Shown here: positions 42,939 to 49,789 of the stretch, piece after piece
Layout of the letters: each line of letters begins with the position of its first letter
How positions within the stretch are numbered: position 1 is the stretch's first letter
Assembly (NCBI GenBank): GCA_964586455.1
Contig: CAZPHV010000003.1
Coordinates: 104,409-168,408, forward strand
Direction: 5' to 3'
DNA length: 64,000 nt
From: Aquimonas sp964586455
GTDB lineage: Bacteria > Pseudomonadota > Gammaproteobacteria > Xanthomonadales > Xanthomonadaceae
Translations under genes and position numbers: made by a program
Notes under the pieces: model-generated
Seen by the model: only the letters and a program-made list of their open reading frames with translations
Told to the model about the DNA's origin: nothing
Database searches by the model: none

Positions 42939-43304
42939 TCAGCCGACGTTGGTGGTGATCTCAACGCGCGTACCGACACCCGCGGTGTCGTTGCAGATGT
43001 AGGTGTTGCTGGACTCGTTACGGTCACCGCCGCCGCCGTCTTTGCCCTTGCCGCCGGCGACCTGCTCAAGGTCGGCATCGGACAGCTCGCCGTCGGCCGG
43101 AGCCGCGTACGGAGCGATCAGATAGATGGTGTCGGCGGTTTCCTCGACAACCTTGACCTTCATGCTGTCCGGCAGGCTCTGGCCCATCTGCTTGGAGAGC
43201 ACAGCCTTCGGATCGGCCAGCAGCGCCTTGCGGTAGTCCGGGTTGTTGACTGCGAAGGTGCCGATGATGTCGAGGATCTCGCCGCGCGTGATGTTGGTGC
43301 TCAT
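42939..43304 (-). CDS. NHLP-leader RiPP (lanthipeptide) precursor
   Basis: A 121-residue precursor. The first ~70 residues form a nitrile-hydratase-like leader (NHLP): NNPDYRKALLADPKAVLSK, then LPDSMKVKVVEETADTIYLI. It ends in LSDADLEQVAGG (residues 74-85), a double-Gly site for a C39 peptidase. The core (86-121, 36 residues) begins KGKDGGGG. It has one Cys (core position 19), two Ser (13, 14) and five Thr (16, 22, 27, 32, 33), so at most one thioether ring can form, with up to six further dehydrations. A GGAG site lies 7 bases upstream of the ATG. It is the only precursor seen. Confidence 0.93.
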   Translation of the reverse strand: MSTNITRGEILDIIGTFAVNNPDYRKALLADPKAVLSKQMGQSLPDSMKVKVVEETADTIYLIAPYAAPADGELSDADLEQVAGGKGKDGGGGDRNESSNTYICNDTAGVGTRVEITTNVG

Positions 43305-43379
43305 TGTGCATCTCCGTAACTGATGTTGGGATTGGGCCGGGCCGCACCGCCGGAGCGCTGCGCTGGCCCGGCAGATCTA

Positions 43380-43395
43380 TGCACGGGGCGTGCCA
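43380..43395 (-). promoter_or_regulatory. Sigma-54 promoter of the RiPP operon
   Basis: Minus strand TGGCACGCCCCGTGCA matches the -24/-12 consensus TGGCAC-N5-TTGCA with one mismatch, and keeps the required GG-N10-GC spacing. Transcription would start near 43370, giving a leader of about 66 bases before the precursor ATG. The leader can form a hairpin with 8-bp arms (43336-43343 and 43365-43372). A sigma-54 activator gene is the next gene upstream. Prediction from sequence only. Confidence 0.72.
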
Positions 43396-43458
43396 CCCAT
43401 CACGGTTTTCGCAAGTGGCTGATTTCGCTGCCCGAGCCCTCGATCGACCGTGGGCCAT

Positions 43459-43512
43459 TGGAGTCAGCACTCCAGGCCAATAGAGCTGGAGCTCCATTCC
43501 TCGATAAGGAGT
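43459..43512. promoter_or_regulatory. Cluster of GGAGT palindromes, candidate activator binding sites
   Basis: Three symmetric elements lie 64-132 bases upstream of the sigma-54 promoter: TGGAGTCAGCACTCCA (43459-43474, perfect 6-bp arms), TGGAGCTCCA (43487-43496, perfect) and ATTCC-N7-GGAGT (43496-43512, one mismatch). The shared GGAGT/ACTCC half-site and the distance fit enhancer sites for a sigma-54 activator. The rest of the 382-base gap (43305-43686) shows no gene. Confidence 0.5.
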
Positions 43513-43686
43513 GGCGGAAATCTGGCCTGGGTCCGAGCGCTCGAACCGCACCGGTCGCTGCGCGGAATGCGAATGCGGGTGAACAAAAGGCGGGCATGTG
43601 AAAGTGAAGAGTGCTGCGACGCTGCTTCGAGCCGTCCCAGGGACAGGCCCCACCCAAGGAGTCGATCACAGGTGGCTCCGCCAGGG

Positions 43687-44814
43687 TCAGGGGCAGGGCT
43701 TCAGATCGTGGTGGCGCAGGAAGTCCATGAAGCGCTGATAGTCGGTCTCGACGAGCCCAAGCAGGGGCAGCACGCGCCGATAGCTGCCTTTGGCCTGCGC
43801 CAGCGCCTGCTGGATCAGCTCACGCAGCTCGCGACGGTTGAAATCGCGGTTCAGGAACGGCGCGTGCACGTCGCCCCAGAACTGCAGCCGGCCGCTGGCC
43901 AGCTGTTGCAGCAGTGCGGCTTCGTCGCGCGGCGCCGAGGCCGGGTCACTGGACAGCAGCTGTTCGAAGTCAGCCGGGGCGATGCGGTCGCCGTCGGCCA
44001 TCGCGTAGCCCATCGAGACCACGTTGGCGAGTTCCCGGCAGTTGCCGGGCCAGGCGTAGCGCGTGAGCAGCTGCAGGCTGTCCGCATCGAACTGCTTGTC
44101 GACACCGTAGCGCCGCGCGAGACCGCGCAGCTGGTGGTCGGCCATCAGCAGCCAGTCGTCCTCGCGCTCGCGCAGCGGAGGTACCAGAAGCTGAAAGTAG
44201 CGCAGACGGAAAAACAGATCGTTGCGGAAGGCGTCGCGCGCGATCAAACCCTCGAGCGTGCGGTTGGTGGCCGCCACCAGCCGCACATCCATCGGCTGCA
44301 GGCGGCTGCCGCCGAGGCGGGTGAACTCAAGCTCTGCCAGCGCGCGCAGCAGCATCAACTGCGCACTCATGTGCAGGTCGCCGATCTCGTCCAGAAACAC
44401 CGTGCCGCCTTTGGCCTGCTCGAACACGCCGGCGCGCTCGGACACCGCACCGGTAAAGCTGCCCTTTTCGTGTCCGAACAACTCGCTGACGGTGAGGTTG
44501 CCCTCCTGGTGCTGTGGGCAGTTGACCGCGACGAAGGCCTTCGCGGCCTGCGGCCCCAGCAGGTGCACGCTACGTGCAACCAGTTCCTTGCCTACACCTG
44601 ACTCACCGGTGATCAGCAACGGCTCCTGGAAGCCGGCCACCTTCGCAATCTTGCGCTGCAGCTCACGCAATGCCGTGCTGCGACCGACCATCGCCAATGG
44701 CCGCCGCTCACCAAAGCGGCGCAGGCCGCGCTCCATCAGATCGCTGCCGAACTGGGTGAAAGGAGAGCGCACCACGGTTGCGGCGAAAGGAGGCAGGACA
44801 GTGCTGTGCGACAT
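43687..44814 (-). CDS. Sigma-54-dependent activator without a sensory domain
   Basis: A 375-residue bacterial enhancer-binding protein. Only about 40 residues precede the AAA+ domain, so there is no receiver, GAF or PAS domain. Walker A is GESGVGKE (70-77), the sigma-54 contact loop is GSFTGA (118-123; Ala to Ser against the usual GAFTGA), and Walker B is GGTVFLDEIG (136-145). The end (about 326-372; LPLLGLVETDYQRFMDFL) looks like a Fis-type helix-turn-helix. It should activate the RiPP operon just downstream. Without its own sensor it must be controlled by its level or by another protein. The adjacent partner-switching genes are candidates. Confidence 0.88.
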   Translation of the reverse strand: MSHSTVLPPFAATVVRSPFTQFGSDLMERGLRRFGERRPLAMVGRSTALRELQRKIAKVAGFQEPLLITGESGVGKELVARSVHLLGPQAAKAFVAVNCPQHQEGNLTVSELFGHEKGSFTGAVSERAGVFEQAKGGTVFLDEIGDLHMSAQLMLLRALAELEFTRLGGSRLQPMDVRLVAATNRTLEGLIARDAFRNDLFFRLRYFQLLVPPLREREDDWLLMADHQLRGLARRYGVDKQFDADSLQLLTRYAWPGNCRELANVVSMGYAMADGDRIAPADFEQLLSSDPASAPRDEAALLQQLASGRLQFWGDVHAPFLNRDFNRRELRELIQQALAQAKGSYRRVLPLLGLVETDYQRFMDFLRHHDLKPCP

Positions 44815-44903
44815 GCGGAATCCTGCAAGGCGCGCCGTATGCGGCCGCCGGTTGTAGCGATGAGTGACTGCGAAACTACCGCAGCTGCGGGTACGGAAGT
44901 GAA

Positions 44904-44919
44904 TGCAATGCTCGCGCCA
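44904..44919 (-). promoter_or_regulatory. Sigma-54 promoter of the activator gene
   Basis: Minus strand TGGCGCGAGCATTGCA keeps GG-N10-GC, has a perfect -12 box TTGCA and one mismatch in the -24 box. Transcription would begin near 44893, about 80 bases before the activator ATG at 44814. It suggests positive autoregulation. It overlaps the probable start region of the divergent HATPase gene, so activity of one promoter may affect the other. Confidence 0.55.
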
Positions 44920-45393
44920 AACACGATGGATGTGTCACATTGCGGGGACATGATCACGGCCTTGCTGATGGACCGAGCGCACGTATTCCACATCGCCTGC
45001 GAGCGGGCCGCGATCAGCGATTTCGCCGACCAGTTCGCCGAGTGGGCTGACGGTGCCGGCCTGGACACGCGCGTCAGCATGGCCTTCCAGGTCGCCCTGG
45101 ATGAGGTGCTGACCAATGTCGTCGACTACGCCTTTCCGCAGGGAGGCGGCGCACCGATCGAGGTGCGCGTCGGCCTTGCCGATGGGCACGTGCAGGTTGA
45201 GGTGATCGACCGCGGCGTCGAGTTCGATCCTCTGTCGCGGGCCGCGCCTGACACTGATCTTGCATTGGAAGACCGCGACATCGGCGGGCTCGGCATCCAC
45301 CTCGTGCGCGAGCTGATGGACGAGGTCAGCTGGCGTCGCGAGAATGATCGAAATCTGCTGCACCTGCGCAAGCGCATCGCGCCTGCCGCCTGA
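44908..45393 (+). CDS. Anti-sigma-factor-like HATPase (RsbW-type serine kinase)
   Basis: About 161 residues from ATG 44908, which has a GGAAG site 8 bases upstream. ATG 44950 and others are possible. The HATPase_c2 fold starts near HVFHIACERAAISDFADQF, with the N-box ALDEVLTNVVDYAFP and the G-box region DIGGLGIHLVRELMDEVSW. Such kinases bind and inhibit a target and phosphorylate a STAS antagonist. The next two genes encode that antagonist and a PP2C phosphatase, so a complete partner switch is present. No sigma-B-like gene lies here. The target could be the nearby sigma-54 activator, which is speculative. Confidence 0.85.
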   Translation: MLAPNTMDVSHCGDMITALLMDRAHVFHIACERAAISDFADQFAEWADGAGLDTRVSMAFQVALDEVLTNVVDYAFPQGGGAPIEVRVGLADGHVQVEVIDRGVEFDPLSRAAPDTDLALEDRDIGGLGIHLVRELMDEVSWRRENDRNLLHLRKRIAPAA

Positions 45394-45468
45394 TCTGCCA
45401 CACCCCGCCCGCGATCTGCATCCCCGCAGGCTCTCTCAGTCCCCCCGCTTTGCCCCCTCGGATCCGAC

Positions 45469-45804
45469 ATGCTCACTTTCGAAGACATCACCGCTGGCAG
45501 CCATCGCGTGCTCGCGCTCACCGGACGCCTCGACACCAACACCTCTAGCGAGCTTGATCGCCACCTGGCCGAGCATGTGGGTCTGGCTGACCGGCTGGTG
45601 CTGGAGCTGACCAGCATCGAATACGTCAGCTCGGCCGGCCTGCGGGTAGTGCTTATGCTGGCGAAGAAGCTGCAGCGTGGCGGCGGCGCGCTGGTGCTGT
45701 GCGGGATGAGCATGGGCGTGCGCGAGGTGTTCGACATCGCCGGCTTCAGCAAGATCCTCACCATTGAACCCGATCGCGCCAGCGCCTTGACGCGACTCGG
45801 CTGA
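45469..45804 (+). CDS. STAS-domain anti-anti-sigma-like protein
   Basis: A 111-residue single STAS domain. The phosphorylatable serine lies in YVSSAGLRVVLMLAK (Ser54/Ser55). In partner switching the HATPase kinase phosphorylates this serine, and the PP2C phosphatase removes the phosphate so that the STAS protein can sequester the kinase. The gene sits between genes for exactly those two proteins, 75 bases after the kinase and 11 before the phosphatase. Confidence 0.92.
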   Translation: MLTFEDITAGSHRVLALTGRLDTNTSSELDRHLAEHVGLADRLVLELTSIEYVSSAGLRVVLMLAKKLQRGGGALVLCGMSMGVREVFDIAGFSKILTIEPDRASALTRLG

Positions 45805-45815
45805 GGCGGCGCCCG

Positions 45816-47789
45816 ATGAGCAGCGAACGCCAACAAATCGTCGGCAGCCGACACCGGCAGCGGCTGCCGCCGTGGCTCTCCGGTGTGGCCGTGGGGCTGC
45901 TGGTTGCCGCTGCCTTCAGCGCCATCGTCGGCGTGGTGTTCTGGCGCGCGCAGGAGGCGATGATCGGCGAGATCCACTCCGGCCTCGCGCGCACCGCACG
46001 CATCGCGGCGCGCGGCATCGATCTGGATGCGCATGCCCGGTTCACCGATCCCGCTCAGCATCTGCTGCCCGACTACCAGCAGGCGATCGATCCGCTGCGT
46101 GACGTGCTTGCTGCGGATGCGGAGATCGCCTACGCGTGGACGCTGATCGAGCGCGATGGCCGCCTGTACTTTGTGCTGGATGGCTCTACGCCGCGCCCGG
46201 GCGACACCGAGATCGACCCCGACTGGGTGCAGATCATGGAGGAGTTCGAAGACCCGCCGGCGGATCTCTGGACTGCTTTGCGCGAAGGCCGCGGAATCGT
46301 TTCGAGACCCTATACCGACGAATGGGGCAGCTTCATCAGCGCGTTCGAGCCGCTCAAGAACGCGCAAGGCCAGGTGGTCGCCGCGCTCGGCATTGATATC
46401 AGCCTGAACGAATTCGAGGCGCGCCTGAAACCCGTGCGTGAGGGCAGCCTGCTGGCCTTGGGGCTGGGTCTGCTGATCGCCCTGATCACCGGCATCGCGG
46501 TGTGGTACAGCCGTAAGACCGACCGCACCGCACGCGAGCTGGCGCGTCAGCTGAGCACGGTCAACGCACTGCTGGAAGTGTCGCGCGCGCTGTCCGCCGG
46601 CGTGCGCCTGGACGAACTGCTGCCGGTGATCGTGGCCAAGACCACCGCGCTCATGGGCGCCGAGCGCAGCACCCTGTTCCTGCACAACCCTGCCACCGGT
46701 GAGCTGCGTTCGAGCTATGTCGAAGGCCAGTCCGAGGGCGAGTCGATCGTGCTCGAGCCCGGCCGCGGCATCGCCCAGCGCGCGATCAGCAGCGGCCGCC
46801 TGCAGAACGTGCCGGACTGCGCTGCCGACCCGGATTTCGCGCGCCGCGCTGGCAGCGACGAGACGCCACGCAATCTGCTGGCGCTGCCGGTGCTGCGTGG
46901 CGACGGCCAGAGCATCGGCGTGCTGGAAGTCATCAACAAGCGTGGCGAAGAGGGCTTCGACAGCGACGACGAGGTGCTTCTGCAGGCGCTCGGGGGCGTG
47001 GTGTTGATGGCCTTTGACCGCGCCCGCCTGACTGAGGTCTATGTCGAGAAGCAGAAGCTTGACGAGGCTCTGAAGCTGGCGGCGTCGATCCAGATGAGCA
47101 TGGTGCCGAGCAGTTTCCCTGCGCCCGGCAGCGGGCCCATCGAATTGCATGCTGCGCTGATTCCGGCCAAGGAGGTTGGCGGCGATTTCTACGACTTTTT
47201 CTGGCTGGAAGGCGAGCGGCTGGCGCTGGTGATGGCCGATGTGTCGGGCAAGGGCATGCCGGCGGCGCTGTTCATGGCCAAGGCCAAAACCCTGGTCAAG
47301 GCGGCCGCGTTGTTGATCGATGCGCCCGAGGACGTTCTGCGACGGGCCAATGATGAACTCTCGGTCGACAACGATGCCGGCATGTTTGTCACCCTGTTCC
47401 TGGGAATTCTCGACACCCGCAGCGGCGTGATGACCTACAGCAATGCCGGTCACAACCACCCGCTGCACGTGCATACGGGCGGGCTGTCGGTGATCGGTGG
47501 TGCCGAGGGCGTCGCGCTCGGCGTGATGGATGGGCTGGAGTATTCAGCCGCCGAACTTCAGCTGGCGCCCGGTGATGTGCTTCTGCTGTACACCGACGGC
47601 GTCAACGAGGCGATGAACAGCGCTGGAGTGCCCTGGGGCAATCCGCCGATGGAAGCCGTAGTGGCGGCAGCGCAGGGCGATATGGCAGCGCGCAACCAGG
47701 CCCTGCTGGACGCCCTGAGCGTCTATGTCGCCGAGGCCGAACAGAGTGATGACATCACCTTGCTGCAGGTGCGCTGGCAGCCGCACTGA
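45816..47789 (+). CDS. Membrane sensor GAF-PP2C (SpoIIE-type) phosphatase
   Basis: A 657-residue protein: TM1 (about 21-43), an extracytoplasmic sensor domain (44-210, ending PYTDEWGSFISAFEPL and GIDISLNEF, like a Cache/PAS fold), TM2 (211-231), GAF (about 260-400) and a C-terminal PP2C phosphatase (about 430-655). Metal-site motifs are present: EVGGDFYDFF, ADVSGKGMPAALFMA, YTDGVNEA and DDITLL. It should dephosphorylate the STAS protein when its sensor is engaged. Its sensor domain resembles that of the orphan sensor encoded at 49786-50625. Confidence 0.92.
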   Translation: MSSERQQIVGSRHRQRLPPWLSGVAVGLLVAAAFSAIVGVVFWRAQEAMIGEIHSGLARTARIAARGIDLDAHARFTDPAQHLLPDYQQAIDPLRDVLAADAEIAYAWTLIERDGRLYFVLDGSTPRPGDTEIDPDWVQIMEEFEDPPADLWTALREGRGIVSRPYTDEWGSFISAFEPLKNAQGQVVAALGIDISLNEFEARLKPVREGSLLALGLGLLIALITGIAVWYSRKTDRTARELARQLSTVNALLEVSRALSAGVRLDELLPVIVAKTTALMGAERSTLFLHNPATGELRSSYVEGQSEGESIVLEPGRGIAQRAISSGRLQNVPDCAADPDFARRAGSDETPRNLLALPVLRGDGQSIGVLEVINKRGEEGFDSDDEVLLQALGGVVLMAFDRARLTEVYVEKQKLDEALKLAASIQMSMVPSSFPAPGSGPIELHAALIPAKEVGGDFYDFFWLEGERLALVMADVSGKGMPAALFMAKAKTLVKAAALLIDAPEDVLRRANDELSVDNDAGMFVTLFLGILDTRSGVMTYSNAGHNHPLHVHTGGLSVIGGAEGVALGVMDGLEYSAAELQLAPGDVLLLYTDGVNEAMNSAGVPWGNPPMEAVVAAAQGDMAARNQALLDALSVYVAEAEQSDDITLLQVRWQPH

Positions 47790-47800
47790 GTGCTTGAAAC

Positions 47801-47836
47801 ACAACAGCCGCCGCGTCGACACGCAGCGGCTGTTGT
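47801..47836. terminator. Bidirectional stem-loop between convergent operons
   Basis: An 11-bp perfect stem (47801-47811 with 47826-47836) and a 14-base loop sit in the 61-base gap between the phosphatase stop and the methyltransferase stop. Position fits a shared terminator, though neither side has a strong T-tract. Confidence 0.6.
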
Positions 47837-47850
47837 GACCAGTGCTTCTT

Positions 47851-48534
47851 TCAGCGCTTGACGACGATCGGCACCACGATGGTCGGGTCTTTCCAGTACA
47901 GGCATTCCGCCGGGGTATTGACCTCGCACACTTCGGCGACGATGTCGTCGCTGTGGAAGCCGGCATCGATCAGGGCCTGGCGGTGGCGCGGCGAGAAATC
48001 ACGCACCTCGTCCGAGAAGTAGGTGAACACCCCGCCCTTCTTCAGCAGGCGATGCGCCTCGGCGAAAAAGAACCAGTGCGTGGCGACTTCTTCTTCCTGG
48101 GTCGGGTAGGTGTCGAACAGGATGCCGTCGAAGGATTCAGGCTCAAGAGTGGCGATCACGTCCTGCCAGAAGCCGAAGCGCGGGGTCACGCTGGGGTGCT
48201 CCTTGGCGAAGGCCTGCAGGCGCTCGAACACCTCGGCATTGGCTTCGATGATGACGTGCTCGGCGACTGGGTGGCGCTGCACATAGCCGGCCGAAATCGC
48301 CATGCCGAAGCCAAGCTCCAGCACCCGACCGCCGCCGCGCGCGGCGACATCGGCCAGCGCCTGCATGTAATTGTCTTCCCAGTCCTCCATTACCGGGTGA
48401 CCGGCGATCTGCAGCTTGCCGTCGGCATACACGGCCTTCTCGGCCTGCCAGGCGTCACGCTGTTCCGGGAAGCCGATGTCCAGCATCTTCTGGTAGTTGG
48501 GATTTTCCTGGACGGCGATGTCGGGTTTGATCAT
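47851..48534 (-). CDS. Guanidinoacetate-methyltransferase-like SAM enzyme
   Basis: A 227-residue class I methyltransferase that resembles animal guanidinoacetate N-methyltransferase (GAMT): HPVMEDWEDNYMQAL (46-60), SAM motif LELGFGMAIS (72-81), the ribose-binding acid in IIEAN (95-99) and FDGILFDTYP (135-144), where GAMT has its catalytic Asp. It may methylate guanidinoacetate to creatine or another guanidino or amino compound. It is last in an operon with an MFS transporter and an orphan sensor. A generic spermidine-synthase-like fold is the weaker alternative. Function is not proven by sequence. Confidence 0.78.
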   Translation of the reverse strand: MIKPDIAVQENPNYQKMLDIGFPEQRDAWQAEKAVYADGKLQIAGHPVMEDWEDNYMQALADVAARGGGRVLELGFGMAISAGYVQRHPVAEHVIIEANAEVFERLQAFAKEHPSVTPRFGFWQDVIATLEPESFDGILFDTYPTQEEEVATHWFFFAEAHRLLKKGGVFTYFSDEVRDFSPRHRQALIDAGFHSDDIVAEVCEVNTPAECLYWKDPTIVVPIVVKR

Positions 48535-48556
48535 GGCGCAGTTCTCTTTTTTGTTT

Positions 48557-49789
48557 TCAACGGATGGGGTAACGGGTCAACGCAAAACTGAAATACAGCA
48601 CGCAGGCGAACATCAGCACATAGGGCAGGCCGTCCATCGCGAAGGCTTCCATGGCCAGACCGATTGCAAGGATTCCGAACATTCCGCCCAGCGCCTCCAT
48701 GATCGAGGCCATGCCATTGGCGGCGACCTGGTCGGCCCCCTCGAAGCGCTCGGAGATCACCGCCATGCAGATCGAGTACAGGCCGCCCATCACGCCGCCC
48801 CAGCAAAACAGCAATGCCTTGGCCAGCCAGGGGTCGTAGATCGACATCGGCAGGCCAACCGCAGCCGCTACCGACAGCAACACCAGGCCCATCAGCACGT
48901 AGCGGCGGTCGAAGTGATCCGACAGCCAGGCGAACGGCATTTCCAGCACGATCGCGCCGAGCATGAAGGCCGACAGCAGCAGGGCGGCCTGGTCAAACTC
49001 AAGCCCGTTGTTGATGCCGTAGAGGGTGATGAAGCTCTGCAGGCCGAGGATCGTGGTGCCGGTCAGGGCGATCGCGAACATCACCGCCGGTGCGCGCCGC
49101 AGGGTCGACAGCAGGCTGCCCTGCGCGGCACGTTCGAAGCGCGGCGAGAAGATCCGCCCGCCAAGAATCGGAATCGCCGCCAGGGTGCTGAACAGCGCAC
49201 TCAGCAGCAGCGCGCTGCGGGTGGCGCTGGTGATCTGCGCGTCCGGGCCAAACGAAAAGTGTTGGGCGAAAAGCTGGTCCAGCCACTGCAGGCCAGGCGA
49301 CAGCGCGGCCTCGAAGCCTTCGATCGCCTGCGCCAGCACCGGCCCCAAAGCGAGACCGATCGAGATCGAGGTGCCGTAGAGCGCGATCAGCAGGCCGCGT
49401 GCGCCGCTGAAGGTCAGGCTGTTGATCCAGGTCTGCAGCAGGCTGCCGAACAGCACATTGCCGAGCCCGTGCAGGGCCACCAGGAACAGCCAGGCCGGTA
49501 CTTCCACCACGTAGCTGAGCAGCACCAGGGCCGGCAGCCGAAACAGGGTCGAGATCAGCAGCCACGTGTACAGGCGCGCGACACCGAGCAGGCGCGGCAT
49601 CGCTCCGCTGACGGCGAACACCGAGACGAACTCGATCGCCATGATCAGGCCGATCATCGACTTGCTGATGCCGTAGCTCTCAAGCGCAGTGGGAAACACC
49701 ACTGCATTGATGCCGATCGAGATTGCCTGGATGAAACTGGCGGCGGCGATGAGCAAAGCCGCCACGGCCGCGCCGCGGGCCTGGATCAC
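48557..49789 (-). CDS. MFS transporter
   Basis: A 410-residue membrane protein with about 12 hydrophobic segments in two halves, and MFS-type turn motifs (WLSDHFDRRYVLMGL between TM segments in the second half). I chose GTG 49789, which overlaps the sensor-gene stop by 4 bases. The longer frame begins inside that gene. It lies between the sensor and the GAMT-like gene, so it may move the methyltransferase's substrate or product. Direction and substrate are unknown. Confidence 0.82.
   Translation of the reverse strand: MIQARGAAVAALLIAAASFIQAISIGINAVVFPTALESYGISKSMIGLIMAIEFVSVFAVSGAMPRLLGVARLYTWLLISTLFRLPALVLLSYVVEVPAWLFLVALHGLGNVLFGSLLQTWINSLTFSGARGLLIALYGTSISIGLALGPVLAQAIEGFEAALSPGLQWLDQLFAQHFSFGPDAQITSATRSALLLSALFSTLAAIPILGGRIFSPRFERAAQGSLLSTLRRAPAVMFAIALTGTTILGLQSFITLYGINNGLEFDQAALLLSAFMLGAIVLEMPFAWLSDHFDRRYVLMGLVLLSVAAAVGLPMSIYDPWLAKALLFCWGGVMGGLYSICMAVISERFEGADQVAANGMASIMEALGGMFGILAIGLAMEAFAMDGLPYVLMFACVLYFSFALTRYPIR

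Noticed and set aside
42902..43078. 59-residue N-terminal extension of the LanM frame
   Set aside because: It would overlap the precursor gene in another frame, and it has no conserved features. The ATG at 42901 fits better.
42939..43304. Annotation of the precursor as a nitrile hydratase alpha-subunit fragment
   Set aside because: The similarity is confined to the leader. The double-Gly site, short core and LanM/C39 neighbours show it is a RiPP precursor.
43066..43653. 195-codon minus-strand frame overlapping the precursor
   Set aside because: It shares DNA with the NHLP precursor in another frame, and spans the predicted sigma-54 promoter. No domain or ribosome site was seen.
44815..44949. 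Possible plus-strand sigma-54 promoter for the HATPase-STAS-PP2C genes
   Set aside because: I found no plus-strand site with GG-N10-GC and matching boxes. TGTCACATTGC near 44931 lacks the spacing.
47851..48534. Spermidine synthase-like annotation of the methyltransferase
   Set aside because: The HPVMEDWEDNYMQAL and FDGILFDTYP motifs follow GAMT much better. Polyamine synthase motifs were not seen.
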